Assembly (NCBI GenBank): GCA_018806915.1
Contig: JAGKQI010000081.1
Span: 1,178,001-1,242,000 of the forward strand
Direction of reading: 5' to 3'
Source of the DNA: Phytophthora colocasiae
Taxonomy: Eukaryota > Oomycota > Peronosporomycetes > Peronosporales > Peronosporaceae
Length of the DNA: 64,000 bases
Under the pieces are notes generated by a model. That model was given only the letters and a program-made list of their open reading frames with translations, ran no database searches and had not been told where the DNA came from. Shown piece by piece: positions 42,728-52,788 of the stretch; position 1 is the first letter of the stretch; each line of letters starts with the position of its first letter. A program made the position numbers and the translations under genes.

Positions 42728-43739
42728 TTACGAAAGCACCTTGTAAACGTACTTGTCGTAGACTTCGTGGAACTTGCACATCTTCTCGCCATTGAAGTCA
42801 GTAAGCCAACAGATATGATGGACATTTTCCGGTGAGTAGCGGAACAAACCCCCACGCTCATCGAGAGTACGCAGACCAAACGTATCCTCCTTGTACTCGA
42901 TCGTATCATGCAATTCCACCACTTTCATACTCTCAAACTGTTCCTTGAAACTCTCCAGCGTCTTGACGTCGCTGTAGTGACCGAAAATACTGATCTGCCA
43001 TGGAGCAATCACTCCATCGTGAGGCGAGGCGAAGAAATGGGCCTCTTTCAGCTTCAAAAGTTGTTTTTACGTCGGATTTTCTCCAGGTGGCAGTGGAAAT
43101 TGAAACACGAGCACTTGTTCATGTTGTTGACCATTGGCAGCCACAAATTGGTGTACGTCACGAACTGGAGTTCGGCCCAAATTCGTCATAGAATAAGTGC
43201 CTTGCAGCTCACGCTCCATGGACTTCCGAGCTCAGTCCAATTGCATTTTTCCGCGTGCATCTTCGTCCGAATAGCTGCTGAAATCGAAAACGGAAGGAGG
43301 CAAAATGGCAGCACCGAAACCCGCCGCGTTTACCCTTCAATCATCTTCTTGAGGACCGTAGAAGATGCCATTCTGTACACCCGCAAGACTCACGAATGTG
43401 TGCACTTTGTGGTCGTCCATCTGCTCGATGACTGCACGAGCGATCATGCCACCTTGGGAGTGAGCGATGAACATGTATCCGTCTTTGTATCGCTCGTCCC
43501 GAGCAACTACGTCTCGAACGGCAGCGATAGCTTCAGGTACTTGTAGACTTAGAGCTTTGGTGGAACATTCCCGTTCGCAAAATGCCAGAGCGACAACCCT
43601 CAGCGGTGAGATTCGCCTCAATGTTCGCTCCATGAGTGCGATCTCCAGTGACGCCGTGGAAGAAGAACACAGCGAGGTTTTGCTTGCTGGATGACTCTAA
43701 CCCCGTCTTCAGAGATGTAGCAGTCTGGTTAGTTGACAC
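42728..43739 (-). pseudogene. Palmitoyl-protein thioesterase-like pseudogene (inverted second copy)
   Basis: Paralogue of 21085-22154 on the opposite strand. The nucleophile elbow is intact ([19 protein letters not shown]), as are the Asp (SPHDGV) and His (VHHICW) regions. It is broken elsewhere: a frame change after NLTAEG near 43620, a stop after GPQEDD at 43337, an in-frame TGA after KMQLD near 43210, and further shifts before LKLKEAHFF near 43070. The 5' end lies near 43740-43835, where a short hydrophobic/aromatic segment may be a leader. The gene is divergent from the epimerase paralogue at 44410. Confidence 0.8.
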
Positions 43740-43832
43740 TGCTGGAAGTCGAGACGGACATCACTGCCACTTGGAGTAGTAGTAATAATTGGCGAACCAG
43801 AAGTCAATAAAACCGGCCACGCCGCCATTGTG

Positions 43833-44409
43833 TGCGTGTGAAGCAAATTAAAGACTGCTGCCTTCAAAGCAGTGCTTTGTCACAAAGCCTTTGTGACGAA
43901 GGAAAAAAAAACTTTCTGATGAGACAGCCTCTGCGTTGAGGACTCCTTTGGATCGGGCTAAAGCTTACTTAAAGTACGCGCTAGCACTAGCAATGATGCG
44001 CTTCGAAGTACTAACAACCACGCTCTTTTCTCCAATTCATCGAGATCACTCATGGAAACTGATAAGACCGGACACGTTGTGTTATCTTCGACTTCTCTAG
44101 CTGAGCATACGGCGCGAAGGAAGCCCTGACTCAGCGCTCCGTTCTTTACGAAATAACGATGGTGGTGGCCATTCTTGACCACAAAAGAGCTAGATGATGG
44201 CCTGGCGGCATGGCCTTCAAACCTTCTGTACTGCTGTTGGTTCTTGAGAGGAGGCCGCAATCTCGGCAGTGTAGATTAACGTGCGTTCGCCATATTAATG
44301 CAGTGCTTCTTGAACACATGGGACCAACTCGCGATTTGACCCTTTGTCACAGCCGAGAATGCCATTGTCCTGAGCCGTTCACAACGCAACTTTCCGGCAA
44401 GAGAGAACG
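43833..44409. other. Divergent intergenic region
   Basis: Lies between the inverted thioesterase pseudogene and the second epimerase. A 100-codon minus-strand ORF (43958-44260) has no recognisable motif and is not called. No repeats noted. Confidence 0.4.
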
Positions 44410-45936
44410 ATGCCAACTTTCCAGTCCATCGTGGTTAACGCCGCCCTCGCGGCTTGCCTACTCGCCTCCAATGCTCAGGCTGAATTACCGACGGCCAAGC
44501 TTACGCACCCTTCTGGCTCCAACGCTGAGGTTTTCCTGTTTGGAGCACACGTCAAGTCGTTCCGCGCAGCTCAGGACCCGACCCGTGACGTCATTTTCCT
44601 GTCGAAACACTCGTACCTGGACGGCGTGAACCCGATCATGGGCGGAATCCCGGTCGTGTTCCCGAACTTCGGCAGTGCCAAGGGACTTCCCGGTCACCAG
44701 GGATAGGGAAAAATACAATATCATACGGATTGGAGGCCTTCATCCAAGCCAATAAATAATTGAGTTATTGCCAATTTTTTCGACAATGTCAACCAAGTCA
44801 GTAGGTCACATGAATATGTGACACTATGTCGTCTTTTCTCATGAGTTTTTGAACGAGTTGGTTGCTGTCGATGCGCCTGGATTCAGGAGGGGTTACCTCG
44901 AGAACCCTCCCACCGCGTCCAACCTCTCCAACCAACACACACAAGTCATAGTCCGAATTCTCTCGACATCATACATACAACACACAAATCAACTGATATA
45001 ATATATTTCAGTTAGAAATGACAAGCAACTGTAATAACCCGTGTGTGCCCTGTGTGCAAACATGGCCACACCACCCGTTTGGCGATAGTTCTCGCTACCA
45101 TCCATTGCCAAAACAACCACACATGTCAACGACATTTGGCTATAGCCAAGATTGACCTGTGTAAAAAATTGCATGTTATTGGGGTTGAGGAGCAATAAAT
45201 TATGGCAATATGATATTGCCAATATCGGCAGTAGTTACGGAAAATTACCAAACCCTGCCGGTCACGGCTTCGCCCGCGTCACGAATTGGACTCTGGCCAG
45301 TAACGAAGCGGCCTCGGACGAGAACAGCCCCAGTGTCGCTACCTTCACGATGGCTGCGAATGACAAGACCCGCAAGATGTGGCCTGTGGAGTTCGAGCTC
45401 GAGTACAAGGTGACGCTGACCGCTAACCAGTTGGAAACAGCGCTCATCGTGCACAACACGCACACGGAACAGATCGACTTTCACGCACTGCTGCACAACT
45501 ACATCTACGTGGATGACGTGCGCAACGGCAACACAAAGGTTGGTGGACTCTCCGGTTTGGAGTACTTTGACAAGGTTGCACAAGCTAATAAGACCCAGAC
45601 GGACCCAGAGCTCAGCATCACTGCTGAGACCGACAGTATCTACTACAACGCCCCAATACCTTGACAGTGTCGTCCAAGGGCGTCAACGCTGCCGACCGCA
45701 CCGTAACGATTGAGAAATCGGGCTTCATTGGCACGGAAGCGGCTGAGACGAAGCAGAACACTGACGCTGTGATCTGGAACCCGTGGGTCGAGCGCTCCAA
45801 GACATTCAAGGACTTCGGTGCTGAGGAATACATCAACATGCTCGCCGTCGAGCCTGGTCGTGTCTCCGAGAAGCAAGCGCTCCCTGCCGGTCAAACATAC
45901 ACTCTTCACCAGGCCATCGCCGTAGCGAAAGCCTAG
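44410..45936 (+). pseudogene. Second secreted hexose-6-phosphate 1-epimerase-like gene, broken by a MITE and a frameshift
   Basis: Paralogue of the gene at 24160/38824. It has a signal peptide (MPTFQSIVVNAALAACLLASNAQA cleaved near AQA-EL is likely) and the same family blocks. At codon 96, after LPGH, a 560 bp hAT-type MITE begins (44698). The frame resumes after 45265 with GFARVTNWTLAS, in phase once the element and one duplicated octamer are ignored. At about 45655 one base is missing relative to the first copy (NAP-NTL), which ends the frame at IP; similarity continues from 45661 through VIWNPWVERSKTFKDFG and VEPG to the stop at 45936. Both paralogues in the window are therefore non-functional. 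Confidence 0.9.
44698..45257. mobile_element. 560 bp hAT-type MITE
   Basis: Bounded by a perfect 8 bp target duplication CCGGTCAC (44690-44697 and 45258-45265), the size typical of hAT transposons. The ends are imperfect inverted repeats: CAGGGATAGGGAAAAAT on the left and, read from the right end, CAGGGTTTGGTAATTTT. No ORF of note. Its ends differ from the hAT element at 50705, so a different transposase family must mobilise it. Confidence 0.9.
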
Positions 45937-46172
45937 TGACCATCATTCCGTTTTGTTGTTGTTGAAGTTGACAATGCAATAGACTTTTTTGGCTTCAAAT
46001 TGAAATATACTGTTTTAAAGGGTATTTCAATTTCAAGAGTTTTAAAATGAGGTAAACCAAGCTGAAGCTGAGTTATATACATTCATTTATAGAGAATATG
46101 GAATAACATAGATACTTGATTCCTTCATCCAATCAGTATCTGATTTCAATTAGGAATCCGCATTGCTCCGTC

Positions 46173-46992
46173 ATGAGCTTCTTCCGAGCGCTCCTCGTGC
46201 TTCTTTCTCTGCTGACGGCTGCAGAATCAGCCCCTGATAGTGAAGTCTACAGTGTTACGACGACGTCACTCATCACTGACCAGGTGGATAGTGGCCCACT
46301 CGCAAAACTTCATGCCAAACACGCCCGCATCCTGGTGCACGAGAATGTGTGGGGGATGCTGGCCACCACATCCGTCACGTTTCCAGGCTCAGCGTTTGCT
46401 AACGTGGCCTCATACAGCGGTATAAATACACATATTATATTTTTTTATTCTACTAGTAGATTAACTGTAGTGTTTTTTTAGATGGTGTAGGGTTTGCCAA
46501 AGAGGACGCTACTGGAACTCTCTTCTTCTATCTCTCTGTTGAGGATTTCACAGGTGGGATATTCTACTGCTGATTGATCTAGAACGAGCTAAAAGTGGTT
46601 TTTGTTTTGTGTACAGCGATGGATTTAAAGGCAAACCCGAATGCCACCATGGCGCTCTCGAAAGCTCAAGGGGGACCAAATGCCTGCTATATGGACGCTG
46701 AAGACCCAACATGTTGGCGTCTCTCGATGACGGGGAAAGTCGTACCGGTCAAGGAGAACCAGCGCAACTATGCTGAACGTGTAGTTTTCTCCAAGTAAGA
46801 AGCTGGTGGAGATGGTTAGAGAGGCGGAAACTCACGGTTTGAATGTATTACAGACACCCGCAGATGAAGCACTGGCCGAAGAACCATGACTTCGCCTTCT
46901 ACGTGTTGGAGATCGAGCACATCGTCTTCTTGGACTTCTACGGCGCAGCGAAGCATATTGCGGTCAGCGACTACTACAAGGTCAAACTATGA
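46173..46992 (+). CDS. Secreted CREG-family protein
   Basis: CREG (cellular repressor of E1A-stimulated genes) proteins are secreted or lysosomal glycoproteins with an FMN-binding-like split barrel that lacks clear enzyme activity. Four exons: 46173-46419, 46482-46553, 46617-46794 and 46854-46992; all introns are GT-AG, phases agree, total 211 residues (human CREG1 is 220). A signal peptide (MSFFRALLVLLSLLTAAESA) precedes the domain. Family landmarks: GMLATTSVTFPGSAFANV near the start of the fold, GTLFFYLS, NPNATMALS, CYMDAEDPTCWRLSMTGKV with its Cys pair, the HPQMKHWPKNHDF motif, and a C-terminal YYKVKL like human YYNVTV. The gene looks intact and probably functional. Confidence 0.9.
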
Positions 46993-47223
46993 GGTTTCGC
47001 TGGGTGTTATCGTGCGAGTGCGTACCATTACGGCTCACGCAAGTCTAATACACAGATCTTCGAGTGTGCGTTGCGCTGTGTCACATAGGTACATGACATG
47101 CTACATGTACATCCCATCTAAGAGTTCTACCTGTACAGTCTGTACTACAGATACAGGAACACCTCAGACTTCATCAGTCTTTAATTTCCCGAGAAGCACC
47201 GAACACCCTTCAAAAAGCCAGCA

Positions 47224-47479
47224 ATGAACATCAAATTCTGCTTCGCTGTTATCATCGCCGTCGTGGCTGCCACTACGGATGCGCAGTTAAAGTTCTGCCA
47301 GTCAGCCTGCGGAGGAGACCAATACGCGAACCCCAACGCTTTCATTAGCAGTTGCTGCATGGAGTACGAAGCTTCCGTTGGGTGCCAACTTTGACGTGTG
47401 CTGCGCTTCGAGCTGCAATGCGAAAAGTCCCTGCAATTGGGAGAACATTGGCCGTTCAGAAGAACCTGCAGTTAATTAG
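47224..47479 (+). pseudogene. Small secreted cysteine-rich peptide gene, frameshifted
   Basis: ATG 47224 opens a 56-codon frame with a signal peptide (MNIKFCFAVIIAVVAATTDA) and five cysteines after it, ending at TGA 47392. One base out of frame, the sequence continues sensibly (NFDVCCASSCNAKSPCNW...) for about 28 codons with four more Cys, to a TAG near 47479. The full form would be about 84 residues with nine Cys, the profile of an oomycete small cysteine-rich secreted protein. Whether the single-base change at about 47387 is real or a sequencing error is unknown. No specific family was recognised. It lies 0.23 kb downstream of the CREG gene, same strand. Confidence 0.55.
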
Positions 47480-47548
47480 CCGTCGAACCTGTTGAACAGC
47501 AGAGCTACTCGGAGTGATGGATTAAACTCACTGGCAATAGATCGACGG

Positions 47549-48135
47549 TCATGACGATGAAAACTTTTCGTCCAGGGACGACAGCGCATCAGTTGGCTTG
47601 CTCCGTCTCGACGGACAGCACTGGTAACGCCTCAAAGTGTTATGCTCTCGAAATTGAACGCACCAAGGCCAAACTATCCGTTCCAGGACGAAATCAGGAT
47701 GAAATTGACGTTGATCCACAGTGTAGAACGTAGACCCCTCCTGCTCCATGACGAACTGGAGGATCGTAGTCACATGCGGCCTGAGATGCACCGCGTAGAC
47801 TCGGTGTGGGTTGCTCTTTGACATCTTCACGGAACCCAGTCGTTGTGAGGGCGCGGTACAGGCGATCTTCCTGCAGAACGTCCTCGAGTTTTCAGGTAGG
47901 TGCGTTTGCCCTCACCATATATGTCCTCGTTCGACATAGCCTTCTCATCGTAGGTGCCAACGATGAGATTTTTCACCCCGGAAGTGATCTCGAAACTGAT
48001 CCCAACCAAACCTTTGGAAGATTTTCCATGGGACGAATGGAACACCTTTAAAGTAAAGTGGTTTGGAGAAACCTTTCTCGAAATGCCGGGCGAGATCAAA
48101 CTCCCGGTCACGTCTGGTATGGACGCCTTGCCCAC
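47549..48135 (-). other. Possible decayed coding sequence, unknown family
   Basis: Two consecutive minus-strand frames (48135-47827 and 47830-47549) read like one protein split by a frameshift near 47828: TYDEKAMSNEDIYGEGKRTYLKT followed by HRVYAVHLRPHVTTILQFVMEQ. The composition is protein-like, but no motif is recognised and the plus strand is also open in parts. Listed for completeness only. Confidence 0.25.
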
Positions 48136-48334
48136 TCCAGCGCCTTATCCTTACGTAACGTGGAAGTGGCCATTGCTTAGCAGATTGAATTGTGAGGAAT
48201 GCATCGAAGCGAGGTATGGCAACGAAGTGATGGGTACATGGGTTGTACGGCAGGTAGTGCTCTACAGTATAGTCTATAGAGGTTAACCTTTTACTTGTCG
48301 CGTTTTTGCACTTGTTTGACTCAACGACTTGATC

Positions 48335-49742
48335 ATGCGGGTGCCAAGTGCGCGGCGCTTCCTGACGGCGCTATGCGTGCTTCTGCTTGCTGGTAAAGGG
48401 ACTCAAAAGCTTCGAATGTTCATTGCGTCCATGCTGACCAAGTTTCGCGCGCTGACGGCGGCTGGATCGTCCGCCACACCGTCCTGGAGGCTGTTCAGTG
48501 TCTTCCTAAGCGACCTGAAGGACCATCGCATCGGAAAAGTGCTGCTAGCAGGTGACCATTGCATCGTACAGGCTGCTGATGGAGTAGGAGTCATACAGGT
48601 AAGGCTCAGTGCACTGAATTAGGCTGTCAATTCCACTTCGGGTTATTAATTATGAGGATACTAACTATAAATTTTAACATACTGGTGTGTATCTAGAGTA
48701 CTGGTGCCGCCAAGGACAGAGAATACCTATATCCTCGACATTCTAAGTGCGTTCTGGAGTGGATTTTGGCTCTGTAGCACCATCCACGGCCAGCAGATTG
48801 ATGCCTGTAGCTCTGGCCTTAATGCCATTCCTATACTTAGGACTCACGTACAAGATGATGCGTGGCATGTTCGGCACTGATGCTGGAACAGTGGGCAAAG
48901 ACGGCACCAAGAAGGTGCGCAAGCAGCAGCAGACACAGCGGATCTCGTTCGATGATGTGGCCGGTATTGACGGTGCCAGGAAGGAACTGGAAGAAGTTGT
49001 GGACTTTTTGAGGCACCCAGCCAGGTACCAGGCCATTGGAGCTAAAGTTCCCAAGGGTGTGCTACTATGTGGTCCATCAGGAACAGGCAAGACACTGCTG
49101 GCTCGAGCTGTGGCTTCGGAGGCTGGTGTAGCTTTCCTGTTTTGCTCGGCATCGGACTTTGTCGAGATGTTGGTGGGTCGAGGAGCTGCTCGAGTGCGAG
49201 ATCTCTTTACGCAAGCATCGCAGTACCCGCAGTGCATCATCTTTATTGACGAGATCGATGCACTTGCAAAAGCGCGTGGAGGATTTAACTCGAACGATGA
49301 ACGGGAACAGACGTTGAACCAGTTGCTGACAGAGATGGACGGGTTTGAAGGCAACGTCAATGGAGTGATCGTCATTGCAGCTACGAACCGTCCAGAGGTG
49401 CTGGATCCTGCGTTGTGTCGCCCTGGCCGCTTCGATCGCCATGTGTACGTGGGTCTTCCTGATACCAAGGGCCGTCAAGAGATTCTAGAGGTACATTGCC
49501 GCAACGTACGCCTCGACAGTGAAGTGGATCTATCGGTTGTTGCGGAAGAGTGTGGCCAATTGGGGCAGCGATCGGGAGCTCAATTGGCGAGTCTCGTGAA
49601 TGAGGCAGCGTTGCTAGCTGTGCGTCACGGCGACACTAGTATCAAGCACGAACACTTTGAACTAGCCATGAACCGTGCGTTTAAGTCGCAGACACGCAGT
49701 ATTGCCGGGTCTTCATTCGAATTCACGATGGAGGAGGAATAG
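48335..49742 (+). CDS. FtsH-like AAA ATPase without the M41 protease domain, frame disturbed near the intron
   Basis: FtsH-type proteins are membrane-anchored AAA+ proteases. Exon 1 (ATG 48335 to 48599) encodes an N-terminal segment with [14 protein letters not shown]. An intron follows (GTAAGG donor, perfect TACTAAC branch site near 48658, CTAG acceptor near 48697). Exon 2 contains [16 protein letters not shown], then a one-base shift near 48746, then [18 protein letters not shown], a hydrophobic segment, and the AAA domain: DDVAGID, Walker A GPSGTGKT, Walker [10 protein letters not shown], second region of homology [20 protein letters not shown], and the lid. The protein ends about 35 residues after the lid; no HEAGH zinc-protease domain follows. 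It therefore resembles protease-less FtsH-like proteins. The exact frame at 48700-48750 could not be reconciled, so an error or mutation is likely there. Confidence 0.75.
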
Positions 49743-50704
49743 TAGACTCGACGATGATAACGTTTGAGAGAACATCGAATGGTTGTTATTTCTCCTTTTA
49801 AACTCTACCTGCTCGTTCCCGATGCGAGCAACAAAACGAAACATGAACTTCTACAGTAGAGTAGAACTCTACTTGAAGCTGTAGCGGTCTCTGATGCTCT
49901 CGTAAGCGCGACGCAACATCCAGCCATCACTATCGGTGACCTTCATAGAGCTACCAGCCATCATGATAGCAGGGGCCATCTCCTTGCTCGGTTGGTCCTC
50001 CGGTTTGTAGAAATCTGAAAGACCAAAGCCGTGGCCGATCTCATGGGAGACAATGGTGAGCTCCTCCTGGTCGATTGTCTGTAACATATTTTCCAGATTG
50101 ACTTCTTGTCCCCAATCGTAGCCAAATCCACCTTCCAAACCTTGCTTCGGCCAAAGCGACAAATCGAATGGCTCCCCCTTGCATGCACTCGTGTCCGTCC
50201 ACGTTCCGGGGCCATTGTCGTAAAACTTGTAGCACGCTTGAGGACACCGAGGGATTCCTTCATCGTCCAAGTCGCCGGCATAAATCGTTCCGAGAGAGTC
50301 ATCCTTCCAGTCCAACAGAGAAGCTTCCTTGACTGCAAACCCAACCATGTTAACCTTGATTTCCTTGTATGGCCAGCAACCATAGCCGATAAGCCAGCGG
50401 TTCCATACTGCGTACTGACGTTCCAGCATGGCTTGGAACTTGGATGCCACCGTCTTAGAAAGTTTCTGGGTACTGTCCCAGCGGACGCAGTAGTTGAGAG
50501 TTCCCTTGTCAGCCACGATGTGATCGAAGATCCAGTTCTTGTTGTTAGTTTGGTTCACTCCCATTCGGTTCTCGAAGATCCAGTTGACGTCCTTAGTGCT
50601 GATGTACTTGTCTGGGTCTCCGATCACACATTCGCCAGATTTCGATGTCACCTTACCGAATGAAGCGTGATCACCAGTACTGGTACTGGGGTCTGTTTGC
50701 GTCG

Positions 50705-52788
50705 CCAGGGGTCTCCAAAAATGTATTGTTATTGAAAAAGGGGTATTATTGTAGGGGGACAATAAGGGAGGGAGCGGCCATCTCAATATTTGGCACTTAC
50801 GCAATTATTGAAAAGGGGGTCTCTATCTACTTCTTCCAGATTAAGAACTACGGTTTTAGAGATCTGCTTCTTCTTCGTTGTCGTCCTCAACTGCGCGTTT
50901 CACGGCGTTCGAAATCACTTCGTCCGTCACTAAGTCCCAGTTCATCTTCAGGTAAAGTAAGGTCTCGAGCGTCTCATGACTGATGCTTTTCCGAAGATAC
51001 CCCAGCATGCACTTAATCTTGGAGAAAAGACGCTCTACTTGTACCGAAGTGGCTGGCAGCCACGTGAGATCCGAGTATATTGATGCCTCCTTTACGCGCA
51101 TTGCAGCTCGAATGTTGATCGACTCCATCACTTCTTTTCCTGTACGCCGTCGTTTTTGCCTGATGTCTCCAAGTTGGTTTCCGGTTCTTCTTGGATACGG
51201 CGCCGTTTTGCCTTCTTACTGGCAGATTTTGCAGCGCGTGCTGCTACAATTTCTGGGCGGATGAGTCTAGCCAGCGTTGCGGCTTCTTTGGTGGTTAGGA
51301 CAGAATCCTGATTATTTTGTACCTTCACGACAGCTCTTTCAAAGTCCTTGGACTGAATAATGGTGGCTTCGGTTGATAGGCGTGTCTTCATCTCTGGAAA
51401 CTCTAACAACAGCTCGTCAAAAATATCACGTACCAGGCTCAAAGAGATTTTGTCGGTTTGTAGCTTCTGCGTTGTCGAATCTAGTATCTTCAGGTCCTCC
51501 AAGAGCTGCATGATCCGAACGTGTTCCTCTGCGGATGGCAAGAAGTCGACAATGGGTTTGCGCCGATAGTCTGAATCCGGTACGTCCTTGGGAAGATCCC
51601 GTTCGACTTGCGTGTCGTTGACGAAAAGATGTAGATACGGCTGGAGTTCTTCGTACCGACGCAGAAGTCGGAACACCCCACTCCATCGGATTTCATGGAG
51701 CGGAACAGGCTTGAGTTTGCAACCGTTCCTTCTCAAAATGGCTATGCGCTTGACCGTCTTGAGTTTGCGCTGAAGCGTCGCGATTTTTTTTATTAAAGGC
51801 ATGGAAGCTTTAATGTGATCTTGCACAGCAAGGTTGAATCTGTGTGAGGCACAACCAATCATGGGAACTCCCGTCCGCTTCGAGATAGCACAGTTAGTGT
51901 TCATGTTTTCACACACAACCGCCACTAGATTGCTCAGGTCTAATTTGTAGTGGTCCAGAATCATATCCAAGAACTGAATGTGCTCGTCAGCTGACATTGA
52001 TGTTTCGTCCACGAAAGTAGAAAGAGCCAAGAAACGAGTCATCGTCTTAGTAGCCACAAATACGGCCAGTGAATGCTGGGCAGAGTCCGTCAAACCGTCA
52101 AATATCAGCACGTATTGCTGACTTTTGAGCTCTTCTATAATAGCAGGTTCCATTAATTCCACGCAGCTTTTCATTCGCGCGAGAAGTGTTTTCGAGTTGA
52201 TCTTGTTGTACTTAACCGCTTCTCGAAACACGTCGTCATCGACTGACGAAATGGAAGATCCTTAAGCACCGCAAGTTTCATCCAACCATGCGTAGTACGG
52301 GAGTCCTTATCGACAAACATGTCCATAGTGACGGGGATTCGTTGTCGAACGCAACGCTCCAGCACTCGCTCATAGTCTGGGTGGCGCCGCAGATGCGAGA
52401 TGAGGTTATGATAGCCGCGACTTCGGTCCTGAAAGATGAAGGTGTTGCATCCGTTGCAGGTTCTTCCTCCGCTTGTTTGGTCTCGATACATCAACGAACA
52501 GATCTCCTTGTTCGAGAGACCAGGGTCTAAGGTAGCCATGGATGACGAGGGTGAACAAGTTGAGTAGAAGAGTGTTGGACTTGGTTCGCAAAATCGGAAA
52601 TGCCAGCATGAGAGTGGCTGTGGTCCCCGGCACGGTGGGAGAGGTTTCGAGGACTGCTTTGATCTTTATAGTATCTTATAAGTTGAAGTTGACAATAATA
52701 TTGTCAATTAAGGGTACGTTCATCAATAAGGGATTGAGACGCCTCCAGCCCCGTCAATCCCTAATCCCTACTTATTTGGAGAGCCCTG
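50705..52788 (-). mobile_element. hAT DNA transposon (near-complete) in metalloprotease copy A
   Basis: About 2.08 kb. The ends are inverted repeats: CAGGGGTCTCCAAAAATGTA from 50706 and, from the other end, CAGGGCTCTCCAAATAAGTA from 52788. The 8 bp target duplication TTGCGTCG is at 50697-50704 and 52789-52796; one extra C precedes the left end. It encodes a hAT transposase on the minus strand. Between the start codon and the 52788 end lie a perfect AT-rich palindrome (TTGACAATA-A-TATTGTCAA, about 52688-52706) and a GGGATTGA...TCAATCCC stem near 52730-52762. Confidence 0.92.
50856..52539 (-). CDS. hAT transposase with BED-type zinc finger, two frameshifts
   Basis: ATG at 52539. The N-terminal segment holds a BED-type zinc finger (CNGCNTFIFQD, then HLRRH about 20 residues later). 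A frame change near 52243 (LPF to SVDDDVFREAV) leads into the main 367-codon frame with the RNase H-like catalytic core: YVLIFDGLTDSAQHS (first Asp), VVCENMNTNCA and CASHRFNLAVQDHI (the hAT C/D-x2-H region). A second frame change near 51131 leads into the C-terminal dimerisation domain (WLPATSVQVERLFSKIK), characteristic of hAT transposases, ending at 50856. The frameshifts suggest it is no longer autonomous, unless they are assembly errors. Confidence 0.88.
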
